This document shows positions 12,317 through 23,554 of a DNA stretch of 64,000 bases, in pieces (position 1 is the first letter of the stretch; each line of letters begins with the position of its first letter). This DNA is from Moniliella sp. 'wahieum'. Taxonomy: Eukaryota; Basidiomycota; Moniliellomycetes; Moniliellales; Moniliellaceae. The position numbers and the translations under genes were made by a program. The notes under the pieces were generated by a model, which saw only the letters and a list, made by a program, of their open reading frames with translations, had not been told where the DNA came from and made no database searches. The stretch is taken from positions 1-64,000 of the forward strand of contig RSEE01000078.1 of assembly GCA_003971905.1 (NCBI GenBank), written 5' to 3'.

Positions 12317-12946
12317 CCACGCCACGATATGACCATGTCACGTGATGAACGTGGCAGCTTCCCTGAGATCTGCGATGCGGCGCCCACGGAGGCATCGGAC
12401 TCCAGAAGATTGATTCTTCCTGAGGCCTGACGTTGAAGCAGGCTTCAATCTTCTGAGCGCTGAGCCTCAGTGCTGAAGAAGGGCTGACACTGTGCCGAAG
12501 CACTTAAATGCATAATGGGGTCTAGGCGTGGCACCTCGGGAAGCGGCACAAAAGGATCAGCCAGCCCCGGTGTTGCGCACACTGCGGGATCGGACGCGTG
12601 ATGCCGAATCGCACCCACTCAAGTATAACCCTTGCTAATGCCAATGCTTCAGTGGCCTTGGCCATCGAGGCCATCCAGGGTCGGTGGCCAAAGGGCTGTG
12701 CTGTTGCTTGTAACGAAGGCTACCAATTAGGCGCTTGGCCATTCCCACGCTGTTTGGGGTGCTGAGGCACTCACAGCATTCTCGCTGGACTAACTAACCC
12801 ACCTCTGTCACACGTATCACGCCTGTCGTACTATGATTTTGGTGAGACCCTCAGGAAGGAGAAGCGCAATCATAAAGGGTCATCGGCCGGTCATCGACTC
12901 ATCATGCATCAGGCCGGAGCCTCAGGACTCCAGGTCTCATCGATCA

Positions 12947-12972
12947 TCATGCATCACTAGTCACTAGTCACT
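12947..12972 (+). repeat. Heptad array, TCA+TGCA/CTAG
   Basis: TCA at 12947, 12954, 12961 and 12968 is separated by TGCA, CTAG and CTAG. The final part resembles the array at 12287 but has a different leading tetramer. Confidence 0.85.
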
Positions 12973-14876
12973 GCCGTGGGCCTTTCTCGGACGATCGCAG
13001 AGCATCGAGCATCGGAACCTCAGGCCAAGGTTATATTACCGGTTACCACGCCTGATACCACATGCCCCGCATATGCCGTTCCTCTTTGTTATGACGAGGG
13101 CTGTCGGCGAAGGCTCGGTGCGTATATTTACGCCACCTGGACGCCACCCATCAGCGTCATCACGGTCTGTTCTGCGTCGCATATCACATGTGACACACAT
13201 GTGAAATGGGTCACTAGTCACTGGTCGCTGTCATAGTCACGAGCTTCAAGCTGCAGGCTTCGCTGCCCCCCACATCTGTAGCCCCCCTCCTCCCCCCGAC
13301 CAGCCATCAGCCGCAAATCCCACACTCATCGGCGACTAATGACGTTAGTGACAGAGGCACCTGCACACTTCACATTTCACCGCAACACCGCGACCCCTCG
13401 GCCGAAAGCCAATTGTTAAACGTTAGTCATCGAAACGGGCATGCTGCATCGCAAGTGGAGCTGCTAGAGAAACTGTTACTGTTACGCACACGTGAACGCG
13501 CCACATGGGCACGCTACATGTGTTCCACACGATCGCCGGAGCGTCGGAGAATGAGTTCTTCATGAGGTTCCGAGGCAGACGGTCGGGTAGAATGGATCAT
13601 AATCCGGTAACCGGGGGTAACGGTAACCGTCGTTGACCGGTAACGTGGTTCTAACCTACCTGCTTCTGGTAGGAAGTACTCTGAGGTATCTGGAGGCCTT
13701 GAGCGCCTGCGCCCGCTATGATACACCAAGTGATGCTAGTGATGCTAGTGATGCATGTAACATGTAACGCCTGAAAGGCTCAAGGCCTGGTGCACCTGAT
13801 GAGGCGCTGTGCGCAGATATTCGAACCCGTCAGATCTCAGACTAGATTGAACACACAAGGGGCTGTTATTTATGCAACTGGCACCGGCTGATTGTAAATA
13901 GGTGTCGGGGAGTTGGTGCGCCAGGGTCGCCAGTTGGACATCGGGCTGGACCTGGACGGACATATGTTGCAGCCTGGCACAGCAGGGCACAGCTCGCATA
14001 CCAGCACGGTTAAGTAACCGGTGTTTAATAGTGAAACGCACGGTTACCAATATGGCTGATGTGTGCTTCTGGATCTTGTCTGTACTCAAAACATAGTACT
14101 CAGCACAGACCTAGAATTTAGAAAGGGCTGATGAAGACTCAGACTGAGAGTACTCAGACTGGGTTTACTAGTTACTGAGGATCAGTGCGTTCAGTCACAG
14201 GGACCTGCATGCCCCTCATCCATACCCCCCGTGCGGGCCGGGGGGGATGGCAAAAAAGTGGATTGGGCCTTAGGCCATAGGCCTTATTCTGAAGAGCGAG
14301 AGCTCACAAGCAATACATATGGCTCGTGATTTCCTCCCACGATCCATTCTGGGTTTTTCACCTTGCTCGTCGATCCATACGATACAGGGAACTTCTCCTG
14401 CTCTGAGTTTCCTCTTCTGATATCCTCATCTCTTCGCCTCCCATGACAGCGTCTCAGGTCTCAGCTCTCCAGCTTAGCGCTTATCCCAGCAGCTCAGGTT
14501 TCGGATTTCCCGCATCCAATCCGTAACGCTTTCTGCACCAGCTTTCAGGGTCAGCTCCAAAACCAGTTCCTTTTCCATTCCAACTGGGGAAGCGTTGTCC
14601 CACCCGGCTGCCTTTTTAAGTTATTTTGCTGGTTGTTCATCACGTGCAACGATTGAAATAACAGAGGAATAAGAGTTTGTAACTGACACCGTGGAGGCCA
14701 AACCATCGTTTAAAAGCACTCGTAGATCAACATGTACTCGAAGTCAGTGAGGAAACACGCCCCACAAGTGATTCAAACGTCATTTTCTCGTAGACATCCT
14801 TTTGAGCTGCCCGAGCCCGCATGTATATAGGACCATACGATGAAAATTTGGTCTGTGGAAGAACATATATAAATAC

Positions 14877-15972
14877 GAGAAGTGCTATCGGATGACATTC
14901 TTAGTGCTTTCGCAGTCTTCGCTTGCTTCTGTTGGAGGGTAGTGCTGGGGTTCCCTTGCGCGGCCCTCGGTGGATCGGTGACGCTCACTTAACCGGGCGG
15001 AAGAGTTCCGCTCGCAGGGCGCGCGCCCCCTGCTCGCTTGATCTCCCTTCTCTCTCTCCTGTCTCCTTCCCTTCAGACGTTACCTGAAGACTTATGGCCC
15101 ACCACTTTGCCTTCACGCCTTGTCTGAAGGCTGCTTTGCAGCTGAACCATTCTAGCAGCTTCGTCTCTGCTTCGCTCTGTCAACATCTATATGCCAGTGC
15201 GGTGGGGCTTAGACAGGAGGGGGTTACCAAAACAGGGTCAGCCAACAGTCAGCATCCTGGATCAGTGGGGATCCTTTATCCCACCTTCCATTCTCGTCCC
15301 TTCTCACCTTTCTTGTCCAACTCCTGACGGTTTCCGGCCAACTGATTGAGTAATGCAGGCAATCTCTCGTCTCCACTTAGCTGCCCCATCTTCATCATCC
15401 AACCTCGTCCTCCAGCTTTCCATCCGCCCAGTCACGCGAGCCTTCCTTCAGCGGCATCGATTCGCCCTACCACAGCGTATCGCGTGGGTTCCTTTCACAG
15501 CTACGTCCACAGCTGCCCCCGCCCAGCTTCAGCCCTGGCAGTCTTTGTCCTCCACAGCATCTACCCGTTCCTAAGCTCCGGAGGCTTCAGACACGTTACT
15601 ACCCCCAATCCGGCGCATACACAGCCTTTCCGAGCGTGCGGCAGCCTCGGCTTCACCCCCAAAGGCTTCTCCTCGGCTCGGATCCATCAAATAGCCCAAA
15701 CCCGAAACTACCGCAGTCGGCCATGGCGACGGCAGTGGCGGCACGACTCTCGGCGTGGATTGAAGGAACACTGTGCGCGAGTGTGGTCGTTGTGTGGCAA
15801 TGGGGGCACCGCCAGTGAGCACGGGTAGGGAGGGGCATTTTAAGGGAGTGGAGGGACGCGTCGACGCGACCCTGTCATATGCCCGATAGTTGGCGCAGCC
15901 CCCCCCCCGTCACGTGCAGGTCGGGGAGCAGTAGGGTTACACACTTTTTGGTGGGTCCTGCCATATGGTAAA
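14877..15972 (+). repeat. Dispersed repeat A, copy 2
   Basis: It is co-linear with 2997-4382 from GAAGTGCTATCGGATGACAT to the GGGACGCGTCGACGCGAC block and the CCATATGG end, with many point differences and without the roughly 270-bp block of copy 1. A TATATAAATA sequence lies just upstream (about 14866-14875), outside the shared part. No coding function is recognised. Confidence 0.8.
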
Positions 15973-16422
15973 AGAATGGACGATGGATCGCAATGGTTGA
16001 TCAACAAGGCCCTACCGATGGCTTGAAGCCTAGAACTTCAACTGAAGCTTGAAGCTTGCACCTTGAAGAGGCTCTCTGTCAGGCGCGCTCTCCCTTTTTG
16101 GAAAAAGGACAAGTTAAAAGCTACCTCTGTTTTGTACCCTTGCATCACGTTCCACAGTCCGCCCCAATAGCCTTTTGTCGGTTCCCACAAACCGCAACTC
16201 CAGTCGATATGATAGACGGACTCCAGCGGCCTTTTTGGGCTGATGCCACCTTGTCAACTTCCACTATATATAAACCGAAGACAACGGGGGCGTCGTGTGG
16301 CTTGCTCCGCACGGTGGTGTGGCGAAGAAGGGGCCAATAAGTGGTAACTGGTAACGGTGTAAGTGACAAGTGTGGCACCTCAATGGCAAGTAGCAAGGGC
16401 CCTTGTTTAAGGGCTTTTGAAG

Positions 16423-16461
16423 TGAAGCTAGTGAAGCTTGAAGCTTGAAGCTTGAAGCTTG
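16423..16461 (+). repeat. Heptad array, TGA+AGCT (five triplets)
   Basis: TGA at 16432, 16439, 16446 and 16453 is separated by AGCT each time, with a further TGA-AGCT at 16423 two bases out of phase. This is the cleanest HindIII-type (AAGCTT) array in the window. Confidence 0.9.
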
Positions 16462-16708
16462 GAGCGTCCTGTTCAACGTATACATAACTGTCTGCGGTCT
16501 TGCAGACCACAGTGCTGTCATACATGTCTCAGTGCTTATAACAGAGCCTAACCTATAATCTAACCCACAAACACACGCCGTTGGAAATAAAATAGACCCT
16601 TTACCAAGACCCGTTGAAGGCGCACTGCTCTTCAAAACGTCGCACGCGCCCGGCCGGGGTCACCGAGACGAGTCTCATGACGTTCCAGGCGATAATAGCA
16701 ATGAATTT

Positions 16709-16760
16709 AACGTTGAACGTTGAACGTTGAACGTACTTGAACGTTCAGTTGAACGTTGAT
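16709..16760 (+). repeat. Heptad array, TGA+ACGT
   Basis: AACGTT palindromes recur with a G spacer, first as three perfect units near 16709-16735 and then as TGA-ACGT and TCA-GT variants. The block ends by running into a TCGA unit. Confidence 0.85.
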
Positions 16761-17991
16761 CGACTAGTTTGACTGGCGATTTCGGGAAAGACCTCTAGGA
16801 AGGCAGGCGACATGAGGAAGAGAAATGATCGATGATCGATGATATATGGACTCGGAGCCAGAGCTGGATCTGGGCACAGAGCAGCATCGATATGAGACAC
16901 AGCCTGTTCCCTGGGTCGGTGAGTCTAAGGGTAGTGCTCGAGAGGTAGATTAGTTATGGGCGGAGACTCTGATCTATAGGCGGGCAGAAATACGTTGACG
17001 GAGCATAATATGGAATGCGGGAGGGAGGCATATGGCCCATGGCCCTACACTATCTCAAGCACGCACACAGCCGCCTTCTTTTTGGAAATCAGATCGATCT
17101 CTTTTTCTGTTGTCAAATATGCCACCACACGAAGAAGATCTACCCACCTATGAGAAGATGAAGGGTGGATCTGAGAAATGAGGGTACTACGGGGTGGCGT
17201 TTCGTTGTTCAACGTTCGTGTAAGACCGGAGGAACCCAAGGGGTTGGGTGACCGGTGATGAACCTCTGGAAATTTAGAAAGCAATACAATGGCGGTGGTG
17301 GTGGTTAGGTCTAAGCCTTATGCCACACCTAATGGAGACAGGGGTTCAAACAAAGCCTGAGTATACACGAGGAGACTTCGTAGGTCAAATAAGGGGCAAA
17401 GGGTGATAAGGCGCCTTGGCCTCTGTACGGGACCGCGGTTCGCAACAGTTCGCCTGCTCAGCATTAGCTCTTGCTCAGACCTCATATTGAACGGAAGCCT
17501 GTTGAATCTGGTGCTGTGCTTTCACCGGAGTCTTTGGAACGGGGCCCCACCGTCGTGAGGCCCAGCTCTTCAAAAGGGGGCGGTTTTTGTAGAATCCGTT
17601 CGGTGGAAAGGTTGTGAGTGTTGGTATGGGTCAGGGCAAGCCTCCTCTTCGGGGACACGAACGATTAAACGTACACTCTCTCGTCCCACCACTCTTGGCA
17701 CAGACCGAAAAAACCACCAGGCCTCAAGCAGAGCACTCCCTAGTATATACATGCGTTCATGCAATTCATGTGTCTTTTGCAGAGCTTTAAAGCTTTATTA
17801 GACAAAGGTTTGCGCCTAAACGTTTCCCTCATTCACATATACTACAGAACACCTTCTTTCGAAAACGTTGACGGCCGGGCTACTCACTTCCACGGACCAC
17901 TCATGCCTCAGACTGAAGTCTCTTCCCTCTTTATCTGGCTCATCAAGTTCTGTTACTGTACCAACAGCACTCAACCTCTACACCACACTAA

Positions 17992-18187
17992 TGTCACCGA
18001 ATGACTAAGCTCGCTCCAATCATTTCCAATTCCAATTCTGCATCCTGTGTCTCCCGCTCTTCCCTTCGCTCTTTTGCTTCTGTTATCTGCCTGATGCCTT
18101 CTGTTTTTTCCTCCCACGAACGATCAGTTGCCTTTCCCTCCGCCTCTGACAGGACCTTGTCTCCCTCATTAAGTCCCGACTGTTACA
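17992..18187 (-). repeat. Dispersed repeat B, copy 2 (inverted relative to 427-612)
   Basis: The reverse complement of this segment aligns with 427-612 across its full length. The two copies are about 17.4 kb apart in opposite orientation and could pair or recombine to invert the region between them. Confidence 0.75.
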
Positions 18188-20129
18188 TGGGGCGTTTCAT
18201 GTAGATAGTGCCGAAGCCAAAACCAACTCCATTTTTGGGAGGTACTATCATATCACGAGATGCATGTGTTGGAGATGAGCGGATGAGGGCTGTTGAGCTG
18301 TTGACGGTTATCAACACTACATAGTCGTGATTTTCATGGATGGAATACTATGGAACATCTGTCTCCTCAGATCCGCAGCCCTAGCCCCTCGCGCCAAGAG
18401 TATAGTTGCACCCCACATCGTACCAGCCGCAAAGATGATCTCCTTATAACGCAGTCCACATAGCTCCGCCACTAATACTGTTCCGACTATCGTCCCTCGC
18501 CCTACTATCTTCTCGGAATGTCTCTTTCCCGCTCAATGAGTTTTTGTTCCAGGCATCTCTGTGTAGGCGAATAACAATGACGCCCCGAGCCGCTGATGGC
18601 CACACAAGAAGCACAATAGGGCACAACTGTGATCAATGTTTACCTCTGAGCCGTTAACCAGACTCCCGTCGTCCGTGGCGATAGGTTCGACTAGCCAGGT
18701 TCGATACAATCACTTGCTGTGTCTTGATTTACTATCCTCTGTTACTCACCCATTATCTTTCAGAGTTTTGGGCAGATTGCTATCTCTCTCTCTCTTAGAC
18801 ACACGGCGTTACACCCAACTGTGACTATTGCTTATTGACCGTTCTATACCCTTACACCAGCTCAACAGAAACAATGATTTCGCCTCGTTTTGCGGGGGCA
18901 TTACCAGGTCTTGCCGCTGCTAACGTTCACCCTCGACGCTCTTGTCTTGCGTCGGCCGAGTAGACAAAAATCAATTTCTCCAAGCTCTCTGTTGACATTA
19001 TCCTCGCATGCGTCGTCGGCTTTTGATTTGACAGGATGCTTTGAACACCCTATCAGTCAACTTCTCCTGCTTATTGTGAAGATAATGAGTGACTATGTCA
19101 GCAGCTCTCTTGTTTTGGTTACGGATATGAACCCACAGACACGACACGTGTGGGTGTGGGAGCAGCTTCACGGTATGGACAGGAATGGGTTGAAGTCGAA
19201 TTTGAGATGGATACGTGGCCCCGTGAGGGCATTACCACTGCGGGGTTATGACTTATTATTAGTATACCACACACCGCCGGGCACAAGATGTGGTTTATAA
19301 CGCATGACCACATGTGGGCGAGAATATTAGGTCAACTATGCTTTTCCCCTTCACATGGTGCTGCTCCAAGGGCTGCAGTGTTCGAAAGATCATTTGATCG
19401 CAGATATCTGAATGGACACCATTCTTCCCCATTAGTAATGTTCCTCCGTGATGGGAGAACTGTTGACGTGAGATTAAAGGGTAAATCGATGTGTTTGGAT
19501 CTAGACGGTTGCACCAAGCGTTAAAAGCCAATGATCGACCCAACTCTGGCTCTAATCCATCACCTTCTCCTCATCATTCTGCCCGTCCGGCTCCCTAGGC
19601 CACAACATTAGTAGTAGAGGGCAGTAGTGTTCCACAGGGTACGGATACTCCACCGTAATTACATTTCTTTGGTGAGATTTGAGCCGAGTTGAAGTGGGAA
19701 TTCGGTTCATTTTCAGAAAACCCCAACAGATGTGAATCCACTGCAGATAGGCAAGGGAGACGAGGGGAGATAAGAGGAGACTGTCACGGGCTGCGACGGA
19801 CTCGAGATGGTCCAACCCAAGCTAAGGCCCCCTCTCCGCACATGCCCAGTAGAGCGTGCACCGCAGGCCAACCAAGTGCGATGATGGTTGGCTAAATTAA
19901 GTACCGCGTGGCCCGAAGGGTCATGCGCCGTGCGACAATAGTCGCCCCCCCCCAAGGTCCAAGTCGGCAGGCCTAAATAAGGCCACCGAGCTTCCAGTGC
20001 CGTGGCGGCATCTGCCGTCCCGTCCCCGTTTCCGTTTCCTTTCTCGTCGTCGCGCGGGTGGCGACCAACCCGCTTTGACATGTCTTCCTTTCTACACCCC
20101 CTCTTGTATCCGTTTCCCTTTTGATCCTG
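18188..20129. other. Region without a recognisable gene
   Basis: A 136-codon plus-strand frame at 18890-19300 and an 82-codon minus-strand frame at 19295-19543 look slightly protein-like but match nothing I know and have no supporting introns or neighbours. Composition is more AT-rich than the genic part. Confidence 0.4.
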
Positions 20130-20640
20130 CCTGTACCCCTGGTGGATGGGGATCTTTACCCCCACCTTCCATTCTCGTCAATTCTCGTCCCCATTCTCGT
20201 CATCCTTTCGTCCTTTCCCGCCTATCCTGTCCGACTCCTGCCCGTTTTCCAGCCAATTGATCCAGTACAGGCAGCTCCTCTTGTTAGCGTCCGACATCTC
20301 CTCCGACCTCGTCCTCCAGCCCTTCGTCAGTCCAGTCGCGCGAGCCCTCCTCTGGCCGCATCGATTTCCAGTCTCAGTTGAGGCAGTGTTTGTCCGCCGC
20401 TGTCTCCTCCTCCCGTCCCTAAGTCCCGGAGGCTTTAGACATGTTACTACGGCCCAAGCCGGTGCAGACGCAGCCTTGTCACACGTGCAGCCGCCCCACC
20501 AAAGGCCTCTCCTCGTCCCAGCTCCGCTCGGATACACCAACCAGCCCAATCCCGAAACTACCATGAGTCGACCTACCGTCGCCTAAGGGATTGTGCCCCA
20601 AAAACCCCCAGGCGGGCCCCCTGGCGGCGCCCGCCCGTGA
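20130..20640 (+). repeat. Dispersed repeat A, copy 3 (diverged, partial)
   Basis: It corresponds to the middle of copies 1 and 2. Recognisable shared words are CCACCTTCCATTCTCGTC, the ACCTCGTCCTCCAGC block, CAGTCGCGCGAGCC, the TTTAGACATGTTACTAC block and CGAAACTACC. It retains a counterpart of the part that follows ACTACC in copy 1 (GGGATTGTGCCCC versus GGGACTGTCCCC). Both ends are missing or too diverged to recognise. Confidence 0.7.
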
Positions 20641-20951
20641 CAGAGACAAGGGGAGAAAAGGTGAGAGGATGGTGGGGTCGGCTGGGGTCAGCTGGGGTCG
20701 GCCATCTGCCGCCGCCCGTAACAGTGGGCTTGCTACATGAGAGAGCGTCTTCGCATCCATTGTATCCTGGCGAGGGTTGCTTCGGATACCAACTCGGCGT
20801 TGTGGTTTGCTGCTTCTTGAGGGCTGCGTGCATGAGTTTGAATATGGTACCCACTCAGTAACTCCGCCCCGCCCCATTTAACATTGATCATTTACCCCAC
20901 ACCAAACACACTGGCGCCATGGGCTGGGTGTGCGCGTATATGAGCGCATGG

Positions 20952-20993
20952 TGCATGATGCATGATGCATGATGCATGATGATGGTGCATGAC
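20952..20993 (+). repeat. Heptad array, TGA+TGCA
   Basis: TGA at 20956, 20963, 20970 and 20977 is separated by TGCA, followed by a direct TGA-TGA junction. It lies about 550 bp upstream of the nitronate monooxygenase gene. Confidence 0.9.
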
Positions 20994-21546
20994 CAGCGTG
21001 GGCCTTTCTCCCCACACACCCCACCCTTGGCCGCCCCAACAGACAACCGGGTGTGGCCGACGCCATTCCAAGACGCGGACGGCGGGCAAGGCGAGCAGCC
21101 TGCGTGTGCTGGCTGGTCTGTGGCCAGGATGGCGCATCACCCACCACTGGTCACCGGCACCAGGCGACCATCGGTGGGGTGAGCTGCATCAGCCGTGTGG
21201 GCCCACAAAAAACCTCTGTGTTGGTCTGTGCACTGCAGCGGGGGGCCAGCGCGCTGGTGAGCCTCCTCAGGCGCTCAGGCCTCACCTCGGCCTCAACGCC
21301 GAGCCTTATTCGCGCCGCGTCTTGCTGCCATCCCTGCGTTGGCGGGGGGTAACCGGTAACCGGTAACCCCGGCGCCCACTGGCTCTCACTGTAGTCAAGT
21401 AGCTGTTCAACCCCCACCGGCCTCCGGCTGCTCCGTCCCGACTCCACTGCGTCGGCCGGGTGAAAGTCGACCAACGCCAAGCTAAAAGACAGAGTGTATA
21501 CAGCACCACAACGGTTTTCTCTTCCATCAACCCTGCCCCCACCACC

Positions 21547-22677
21547 ATGGCATCTCCTCAACGCATCCGCACTCCCCTCACCGACCTGTTCGGCATCAAG
21601 CACCCATCCTTCTGGCCGTACGTCTCACCTGGTTACTGGTTCCCCCGCGTGCGCGCCACCCGTTAACCTTTCATCTGCTCATAGGGCATGAACGTCGCCT
21701 CAGGCCCCGACTTGGCGGCCGCCGTCACCAATGCCGGGGGGCTCGGCGTGATTGGCGGGCTGGGGTACACACCCAAGATGCTGCGCGAGCAGATTGGGTA
21801 CATCAAGGAAGGTCTTGTGGACAAGAAGGCGCCGTTTGGAGTGGACCTGCTCCTGCCCCAAGTGGGCGGTGATGCTCGTAAGACCAATTACGACTACACT
21901 GATGGCCGCCTCATGGAGTTGGCCGATGTGATTGTGGAAGAAGGCGCGAAGCTGTTTGTGTCGGCAGTCGGGGTGCCTCCACAAGAACTAGTAGAGCGTC
22001 TGCACAAGGCCGGCGTCGTGGTGGCCAATGTGATTGGCCACCCTAAGCATGCCGTCAAGGCTGCCAGGCTGGCGTGGACATTATCATTGTCCAGGGCGGC
22101 GGAGGGCGGTGGCCACACGGGCGATGTGCCGAGCGTGTGTCCGTGCTGTCCACGTTTGTGGACCTGGTTACCCAGAAGGGTGGAAGTCTCCGTTGACGGC
22201 AAGCCGGTGATTGTGGGTTGCAGCAGGTGGGGTGTGGAACGGACGGTCGCTTGCCGCCTCGCTGGCGTATGCCGCCGGGTTTGGGTTGGCACCCGTTTTG
22301 TTGCTTCGGAGGAAAGCGGGGCGCCACGCGGACACAAGCTTGCGGTTCTCTCAGCTACTCACGAAAGCGACGTCCGAACGATTATTATGACCGGACGTCC
22401 GCTCCGCTTAAACGAACCAAGTACATTGATGACTGGGAATCCCGGCCAGAGAGATCAAGCGGTTGACTAGTCAGGGGATCATTCCTGTTCTCGAAGACCT
22501 CAAAGACGATCCTGACGGATCCAAGGAAGAGGCAGTCCGCGAACGTTACTTGATGGGCAAAGTGGCAGCCTGCATCGATGACATTTTACCCGCCAAGGTG
22601 ATTATCGACCAGTTTGTCGAAGGGCAGAGCGCGCGATCCTGGCTAGCAAGGCGGCGCTTGTTTCGTCCAAACTATGA
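21547..22677 (+). CDS. Nitronate monooxygenase (2-nitropropane dioxygenase family), frame-interrupted
   Basis: FMN-dependent TIM-barrel enzyme that oxidises alkyl nitronates. It starts at ATG 21547 (MASPQRIRTPLTDLFGIKHP). A 67-nt intron (21618-21684, GTACGT...CATAG) follows, after which GMNVASGPDLAAAVTNAGG begins the barrel. Further family features are GVIGGLGYTP, the NVIGHPKHAVKA segment, the EGGGHTG motif whose His is regarded as the catalytic base, VWVGTRFVASEESGAP, and TIIMTGRPLR followed by YIDDWE. The end is read as ...LASKAALVSSKL with TGA at 22675-22677. At least five frame changes occur. Examples are a missing A before the intron, a paired loss and gain of one base around 22065-22100, and a region near 22200-22290. 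The family normally runs to about 360-380 residues, which fits. Identification is firm; activity depends on whether the frame breaks are real. Confidence 0.88.
21618..21684 (+). other. Intron 1 of the nitronate monooxygenase gene
   Basis: Donor GTACGT and acceptor CTCATAG give a 67-nt intron joining the N-terminal segment directly to the conserved GMNVASGP barrel start. Confidence 0.85.
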
Positions 22678-23061
22678 TGGTTTCAACACATCCAGTCCAC
22701 CTTTCTCTTCCCGTTTCTGTGGTACTTGTAAACATTGAAGGAATCGAAGCGCTTTGATTTGGTTCAGTGAGGTTTGGATGACAAGCAACGGCTCTCTCCT
22801 ATAGCCGAGTGCAAAGGTGGTGGGGGTGATCGATAATGAGCCAGTCAGTCGTGTACAGTCAGTCCCAGAGGGTACAATGCAAGACAGGAAACGTGAACAA
22901 GCGCGAAATAGCGGAGTAGTGGAGAGAGAATGAAGCAAGATGGGGCGTGCCTCGAAATGTTGTGGTGCGAGGAGTGTGGCAGCCTCTCTTGGCTATGAGG
23001 AGATGCCACCTGCCCCCCCCCAAGGCAGAATAAGCTAATGCCCATGCCGGCTCGTGCCCCA

Positions 23062-23288
23062 TCAGCATACTATTGCGCGTTGCCGAGGGAGTTTGACCAC
23101 CAAGCCATCCAGAGCCTTGGTAACGTTCACCTGATATCCGAGCTGTGACGTGTCCGTCAGACCAAACGCCGAATCCAGCATACCATTCTCATTGTCCCCC
23201 CCCGGTTCCTCCAGTTGGTCAAACACTTCCGGTTCGAGGATCACATGGCACGTACGCTAGCCATGGCCAGCAACTTACTGGTGCTCAT
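23062..23288 (-). CDS. Small unrecognised protein (about 75 residues)
   Basis: On the minus strand, ATG at 23288 opens MSTSKLLAMASVRAM. After a one-base frame break the reading continues as VILEPEVFDQLEEPGG and ends ...KLPRQRAIVC at a stop near 23062. The acidic, evenly mixed composition looks like real protein, but I do not recognise a family. It sits between the nitronate monooxygenase and ARP6 genes and could instead be the last exon of a longer minus-strand gene. No membrane segment is evident. Confidence 0.3.
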
Positions 23289-23429
23289 TAATCATTGGCC
23301 AAGTGAGGTAGCGTGGAACTGTACGGATGGCGGCGAGAGGGTAGTGGGAATGAGGGAGAAGAGAGAAGAAGAAGAGCAGCAAAAGGAAACCTTTTGCAGA
23401 GCGAGACGAAGCAGATGAATGATCGAGGT

Positions 23430-23470
23430 GACCGATGATCGATGATCATGCACCGACCGATCACCGATCA
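23430..23470 (+). repeat. Degenerate heptad array, TGA+TCGA and relatives
   Basis: TGATCGA-type words recur with a 7-bp lattice and then invert into TCACCGATCA. It lies just upstream of ARP6, showing that the arrays occur in short intergenic gaps too. Confidence 0.6.
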
Positions 23471-23554
23471 TGGTTCCAATACTCATCGATCGTCTTGCCC
23501 AAGGCCCGAGTTCTCCACCTCCATCGACCAGCTCCCCCCTCTTCCATCCAGCCC

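Larger units (their letters stand above)
9173..14876. other. Gene-free, heptad-rich region
   Basis: Apart from the arrays listed separately I find no supported gene. The DNA is largely short direct and palindromic words (GTGAC, TTAGGCC, CGAGTAC, CTCAGGC and similar) interleaved with unique sequence, including a small ACCAG run near 10366-10389. Open frames are under 150 codons and look random. Confidence 0.55.
15973..17991. other. Gene-free region between repeats
   Basis: It holds heptad arrays (listed separately), a TATATATAAA stretch near 16263-16272 and ordinary sequence. No frame resembles a known protein. Confidence 0.45.

Noticed and set aside
16423..16760. Heptad arrays considered as a CRISPR array or origin iterons
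   Set aside because: Units are 7 bp with no unique spacers of constant length, and the host is a eukaryote. No replication initiator or cas-like gene is nearby.
18890..19300. 136-codon frame in the gene-poor region
   Set aside because: A slightly protein-like run, but no motif, no homologous family and an overlapping frame on the other strand.
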